This document shows positions 59,745 to 64,000 of a stretch of 64,000 nt of DNA, in pieces. A program made the translations under genes and the position numbers. The notes under the pieces are model-generated. The model searched no databases. It was given only the letters and a program-made list of their open reading frames with translations, and was not told the origin of the DNA. Origin of the DNA: Absidia repens (Eukaryota; Mucoromycota; Mucoromycetes; Mucorales; Cunninghamellaceae); assembly GCA_002105175.1 (NCBI GenBank), contig MCGE01000014.1, forward strand, positions 434,001 through 498,000. The letters are read 5' to 3'. The first letter of the stretch is position 1; the number at the start of each line of letters is the position of its first letter.

Positions 59745-59999
59745 TCAATGTGAGTGGCCAAGGTTTAAGAATACCGGAAGTACCATGCCGAACAAAATAC
59801 AGCTCGCATGCAACTTGCCTAAGGAATGATCCCAGTCGGGAATAATCACCGCCAACGAGGTGCCAATGAGCAACCTTACCCCGATCGCTGCCGTAATTTG
59901 GTATCAGAGAGTTTGGCTGACAGAGGAATGCATCCAAATAGAAAACCCCCGATGAGCATCGTGATACATAGCACTAATAGCCAGATAAAAGGTTGTATG
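59745..59999 (-). pseudogene. ZIP (SLC39A9-like) zinc transporter relic
   Basis: Read on the minus strand, one frame gives LLVLCITMLIGGFLFGCIPL and SAKLSDTKLRQRSG then a stop. A second frame, shifted at about 59878-59886, continues with RLLIGTSLAVIIP. Together they look like the first two membrane helices of a ZIP9-type transporter, where a GCIPL/GIIPL turn and a GTSLAVIIPEG motif are expected. The match ends soon after: the expected EG following IIP is replaced by DWDH, and the rest is not recognisable. The frame is closed by TGA upstream of the first helix and no start is visible. The adjacent SND2 gene reads away from it. I read it as a frameshifted, truncated remnant. An alternative is an unusual exon of a gene with non-standard splicing, but the frame change falls inside a conserved helix. 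Confidence 0.6.
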
Positions 60000-60084
60000 T
60001 ATCATGACCTTTTTTTCTACAATGTTGGAAGAAATAGGGAGATTGTGGTTGTAAGGGAGGGAAGGGCAAAAAAAAAAAAAAAAA

Positions 60085-60100
60085 GCGGGATTTGAATACC
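60085..60100 (+). promoter_or_regulatory. GCGGGATTT promoter motif upstream of SND2
   Basis: GCGGGATTTGAATACC about 60-75 nt before the SND2 start codon, following an A run (60068-60084). Same core as at 17158, 28118 and, reversed, 44981. Confidence 0.4.
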
Positions 60101-60159
60101 ATTTGATTTGAAAACCAAACCAAGTTTCTTTTTCTCCATCCTTTATTTATAGCGCAAGT

Positions 60160-61157
60160 ATGGTAAGATTCAAATGATCTGAATACATATATTGCCTATA
60201 GTGAAACTTTTCTTACAGATTTCATCAATTTGTTTAGGCGAACGCTTCTTCGAAGAAAATTGCGGCAGCTAATGCCAAGACACTGACCAATCTTCGACTG
60301 GGCTTTCTTTCAGTCAATGTAAGATACTTACCTAATTATACATATTGACAATGTGACTCTTATGCTCTTTATCTCTATATAAATTATAGATTATTTATCT
60401 TCTCTGGCGTGTATTTTATCACTGGGCTTCATTCTCAAAAACAATCGGGTTCCTGTACATCTGCACCACTGGATTGACTTTGCTTTTTTATTCCATCCTC
60501 AAATCTTCTGGCACGCCAACCTATACTATCGATGGTACTTTGCGATCAAGTGGTGATGATTTGAATTCGGAGGGATTGACAGCGTAAGAGCATCTATCAC
60601 TTGACTGCAACTATATCACAGCAGCTAACACTTTTTTTTGTCTATTTTGTTAGGTATATGTTTGATATTATTTATGTCACTTGGTTTATCGATATTACAA
60701 CTGCATTCATCTCCAACAAATTCTGGTACACCTATCTTGTGGTAAGTCATCCCCACCAGTATCACCTACATATCAATGGCTTCAAGTGGCATGATTCACA
60801 TACGTATACACACACACGCACACACACGCACACATAATATATACATACACACACAATCATTACCCATCCCACCAATATCATCATACACACAATATCAATT
60901 CTCGACATACACGAAACATCATCAACATTTTGTTTTATTAACAACAATTTTTTTTTTATTATATATTCCATTTCATTCTAAACTAGATTCCAGGATATGC
61001 AGTATACAAGGGTCTTCCATTTGTGATATCCTATCTTGGTCGTGGGGGTAGTGGTAATGGTAATGGTGACGAATCCAATCAAGGCGATCAAAGTGGCAAA
61101 TCAAAACGACAGCAGAAGATGGAAAAGCGTGGTGGCAAAGTGAAATATGTACGATAG
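60160..61157 (+). CDS. SND2: Snd2 / TMEM208, ER targeting factor
   Basis: ER membrane protein of the SRP-independent targeting pathway. Five coding exons: 60160-60162, 60238-60318, 60390-60583, 60654-60741 and 60987-61157, giving 178 residues. The first coding exon holds only the ATG, followed directly by GTAAGA. The second exon continues ANASSKKIAAANAKTLTNLR, the usual basic start. Three or four membrane segments follow (LGFLSVNIIYLLWRVFY, GFLYICTTGLTLLFYSIL and IIYVTWFIDITTAF), with WYTYLVIPGYAVYKG between the last ones. The soluble tail has a Gly/Asn/Ser stretch and a basic end, KSKRQQKMEKRGGKVKYVR. The last intron contains a TA/CA microsatellite (about 60802-60855). The family match is clear; the ATG-only exon is inferred from phase and the absence of another suitable Met. 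Confidence 0.9.
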
Positions 61158-61210
61158 TTGGATGGTCAGAATAAATATATGGTACTTTGGAGTTGTAGTA
61201 ATGTGTAGGT

Positions 61211-62828
61211 TTATTGTTGTTGTTGCATAGTTAGTTGTGCACGCTATATTTGATATCAATAAAAAAAACAGTATATGTTATTACAGACTTCTTTATGTTC
61301 CTCTCCTTTTTTTTTTTTTTTTTTTTTTTTTGACTTACCAGCTGTCGTACTTGATCTCTATATTCAGGTTGCAAATTGTTGATTTGTTCTTCGGATAGCT
61401 GCAACACTTGCATCAAAAGGGCTTTTTGTTCGGCAGCAGCAGCGTCTAATGAATGAGTCGTTAAGTGCATGAATGAATATTTGCATATATGCGATGAAGG
61501 TAGTTTGTTATTTCCGCTTTTTTTTCTTTTTTTTTTTTACCTGAAGGATTGGCTTGCGGGGTGGCACCTGGTTGAGGTGGGGGCATCATGGTTGGGTGTG
61601 GATGCATTGGCTGCGTTAAAGGTTGTGCCAAAGGTTGTGCCAAAGGTTGCGCCAAAGGTTGTGTCATAGGTTGTGACATGGGTGTAGGGGCAACGGGTGG
61701 CGCTTGTGGGACTGTTGACATTAATCGCTAAAAAAAGAGGAGGATGGTCAATACAACGTTGATATTTGACTATTATTCAAGAATGAGTTTTTCCTTTACC
61801 GAGATCACATTGGGGTCCACTACATTCATCATGACCATGGCTTGAAAAAGAGCATACGTAACTTGAGGATTGGTAGTAAGAAATTCGCGTGCTTGCTCAG
61901 GTCGTTCCATAGATAGTTGCTAGATGAACAGAAAGGGGTGTGAAGATGAGAACGTCGTTTGCTTTCTTTTTTGGCGTAGCACAGCATGTTCTTCTTTTTT
62001 ACCTTCATTTGTCCCATGATGGTTAGTAGTTCTTGAGGGCTCATGGAGGAGAGTATTCTTGGAATATCTTCAGCTGTGGGCGTTTGCACCGGGAGCCTTG
62101 GTACTGGTGGGGGTGGCTACATTATCAGATATAATAAGGTTGTTATGAAACTAATAACTTAATATATAACAATAAAAGAGTACTTACATGGGGCTGTTGT
62201 TGCTGTTGCGGTTGCTGTTGCGTTTGCTGTTGCTGTTGCTGTTGTTGATGCTGTTGATGTTGTTGGTTGTTAAATTGGTTATTGTGGCTATTATTGTGAT
62301 TGGATCCGTGATTGTTCGATCTATTATTGTCGTCCATAGATGCGTAATCTACTCGTAGCTGTCTTCCACCTATTTCATAGTCATTCAAGTTGCGTACAGC
62401 GCTTGATGCCGTTTCAGAATCTACAAATGATAAAAGAAAGGTGAATATGAATAAGCTGTGGAGGGTGAGTAGTATGCAATAAAAATAGATTTACCATAAT
62501 ATTCACAAAACCCATAGCCTTTTGGACGACCAGTATCCCTATCGAATAATAATCTAGATAGAAAAAATATAGAATATTGGTCAACTACAACGTCATTGAG
62601 CGATTGTATTGTTAGTTTATCACCTGAACGACGAGACAGGACCAACTTCTTTGAATACATCAATGAGTTGTTCTTCTGTATATTCAAAGGGAATGTTTCC
62701 CACTAACCATGTGCATTTTTTTTAATAGATCAAAAAAAATAAGTTAGTAACAATAGTAGTGCTAATAAATAGTTCAGTTATTCTCTTTTACCGAATACGG
62801 CGCGTGAGCCTCTTGATGATTTATTCAT
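61211..62828 (-). CDS. RNA15: Cleavage stimulation factor 64 kDa-like protein (Rna15)
   Basis: RNA-binding subunit of the mRNA 3'-end cleavage machinery. Nine exons: 62828-62792, 62702-62624, 62553-62495, 62420-62188, 62116-62003, 61919-61800, 61727-61541, 61445-61339 and 61243-61211, giving 322 residues. The RRM occupies about residues 12-90, with RNP2 VGNIPF and RNP1 KGYGFCEY, plus EQLIDVFKEVGPVSSFRLLF and LRVDYA. An Asn/His/Gln-rich linker follows. The hinge domain is next (IPRILSSMSPQELLTIMGQM, ERPEQAREFLTTNPQVTYAL), then a Pro/Gln/Met-rich region with tandem AQPL repeats. The C-terminal three-helix domain is LLMQVLQLSEEQINNLQPEY ending RDQVRQLRAQLTMQQQQ. Domain order matches CstF-64/Rna15. 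The last intron carries a run of about 26 T on the + strand (61307-61332). Confidence 0.95.
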
Positions 62829-63002
62829 GTCAAACCAATAATAAAAATATGCGAAAAAAAGAAAGAAAGACAATGGGGACAAAAAAAAAAAAGAAAAAAA
62901 GGACACTACAAAAAAAAAAAGGTAGTGGAGTTTCAAATTTGGCAACAGCAGCGAGTCAACCCAAAATTTTATTAGAGATAAAATATAAAAAAAAAATTTA
63001 CA

Positions 63003-64000
63003 CTACAAAAAATTGAATTGCTTTCCATATGCCAGCATAAATGTCACATACATCGCCATTCCCATTGTAATCCAGAAGAACCATGCCAAATCATTATCAT
63101 TTTGTCCCTATTCATATAGTGTCCCAGCAAAAGTCAATACACATTCATCCTTCACCCCCCCATAGCCATCTGTTTTTATGTCTTACTGGTACTTGTACAT
63201 TCATGCCAAAGAGACCAGCCACCAAGTTCAGAGGCACTACCAAAGTAGCCAAAAATGTCAATCGATTGATAACCTCGTTTGTATTGTTACCGGCTTGTGA
63301 TAATTCAATAGAAATTTGGCCCAAATAATTTCGATGAGCTCTTCCAAGAACCAAGTCGTAATGATTCACATTTTGTAACATGGTATGGATATGATCTATG
63401 GAAAAGAAAAAAGGAGTAATTAGTTCGGCATATAAATGCATATGTACTTCAATTTGATATATCACATCCTACCTTGAATATCACCCAAGAATAAAACAAT
63501 TTCATGTTGAAGACTTGTTTCATTTACAATATCTTTGGCCACCACTACTTTTTCTTGCGCTAAGTGTTGTCGTCGTTGATTAAGGAATTCGATTTCTTTT
63601 GCCTTGTCATCATACCGTTTGATCAAACTTCGTACTACATCTGCCTTGGGACCCAAAAGACGTAGTAATTGCATGACCATTTTTCTACAACTGCCGATTC
63701 TTCGAAGCATGTCGGTTTGTTCAGACCCATTCAAGACCAAGACCAAATCATCAATAGAATCCACTTCAAGTTCGGTATGTAGAATCAGAGGAGCAAAACT
63801 GTCCGTAACACTGTCGATAAGGGCATAATTGATCCATTCTGGTGTAATATCGATATAATCCTTGAGTTGATGGATTCGTTTACGCACATTATGAGGATGA
63901 GGCAAAGGTTGGAACCGAAACTAAAAAAGAAGGAGTTACATCACATGACACTTTCTAGTTTTGTTTCTTTTGCATGACATACCGTGAGAACTCCATCTTT
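63003..64000 (-). CDS. CorA-type Mg2+ transporter (Alr/Mnr2 branch), 5' part outside the window
   Basis: Divalent cation channel of the CorA superfamily. Visible exons on the minus strand: from the window edge to 63983, then 63920-63473, 63395-63187 and 63107-63003. The start lies to the right of the window. The visible part has a long helical stalk (ITPEWINYALIDSVTDSFAP, TDMLRRIGSCRKMVMQLLRLL, RYDDKAKEIEFLNQRRQHLA), then NRLTFLATLVVPLNLVAGLF GMN with the channel signature GMN and a second helix AWFFWITMGMAMYVTFMLAY. The C-terminus is short (GKQFNFL). The segment RFQPLPHPHNVRKRIHQLKD and the two-helix end favour the fungal Alr1/Mnr2 branch, acting at the plasma membrane or vacuole. Which of the two cannot be told from this part. 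Confidence 0.9.

Noticed and set aside
59644..59937. 97-codon minus-strand frame over the ZIP relic
   Set aside because: It is a different frame from the two that show ZIP-like helices and has no recognisable features of its own.
1..64000. CRISPR array, bacterial operon features or viral insertions
   Set aside because: The window is intron-rich eukaryotic DNA; no regularly spaced direct repeats, phage or viral proteins were seen.

Overview
This 64 kb window is nuclear DNA of an AT-rich, intron-dense fungus. Almost every gene is split by 50-110 nt introns with GTAAGT-like donors and TAG/CAG acceptors. Several exons are very short (3, 6, 13, 21, 21 and 25 nt), and long poly(A/T) tracts, CAA/CAG and CA/AT microsatellites are common. 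The gene set (snurportin, velvet factor, phytochelatin-synthase-like protein, a class I/II-type chitin synthase, Pom152, Nca2, Oac1, Alr/Mnr2) fits an early-diverging filamentous fungus, most likely Mucoromycota/Mucorales. That placement is an inference from gene content and style, not from a database search.

Layout from left to right: 3' part of mitochondrial tyrosyl-tRNA synthetase (+); mitochondrial carrier of the Oac1 type (-); a 3 kb gene-poor stretch with repeat copy 1; membrane-anchored class 3 lipase (-); 6-phosphogluconolactonase (+); chitin synthase (+); gene-poor stretch with repeat copy 2; ribosomal protein eL14 (+); nucleoporin Pom152 with an apparent one-base frameshift (+); Q-rich unknown (-); vacuolar Ca2+/H+ exchanger (-); TFIIIC TPR subunit Tfc4 (+); gene-poor stretch with repeat copy 3; small unknown (-); Rdx/SelW-type thioredoxin-fold protein (-); ribosomal protein uL22 (-); phytochelatin-synthase-like protein lacking its catalytic Cys (-); Ser/His-rich unknown (+); velvet factor with polyQ (+); coiled-coil protein (+); ribosomal protein uL13 (-); snurportin-1 (-); a 2.9 kb gene-poor stretch with repeat copy 4; Nca2 (-); phosphoacetylglucosamine mutase (+); ZIP-transporter relic (-); Snd2/TMEM208 (+); CstF-64/Rna15 (-); 3' part of an Alr/Mnr2 Mg2+ transporter (-). 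Most genes are housekeeping. Chitin synthase and phosphoacetylglucosamine mutase both serve chitin synthesis, but they lie about 42 kb apart and are not a cluster.

The most unusual material is a dispersed repeat family of about 0.6-0.8 kb. Each of the four longest gene-poor stretches holds one copy. Every copy opens with a promoter-like AAATCCCGC + CACGTG block, carries a hairpin whose two arms change together between copies, ends its best-conserved part with AATAAA signals, and then continues into degenerate ~100 bp modules. It has no coding potential and looks like a non-autonomous or non-coding-RNA family. The same GCGGGATTT motif lies 70-100 bp upstream of four ordinary genes. Other points worth a second look are the Cys-to-Ala change in the phytochelatin synthase fold, the Pom152 frameshift, the ZIP relic, and a first coding exon that consists only of ATG.
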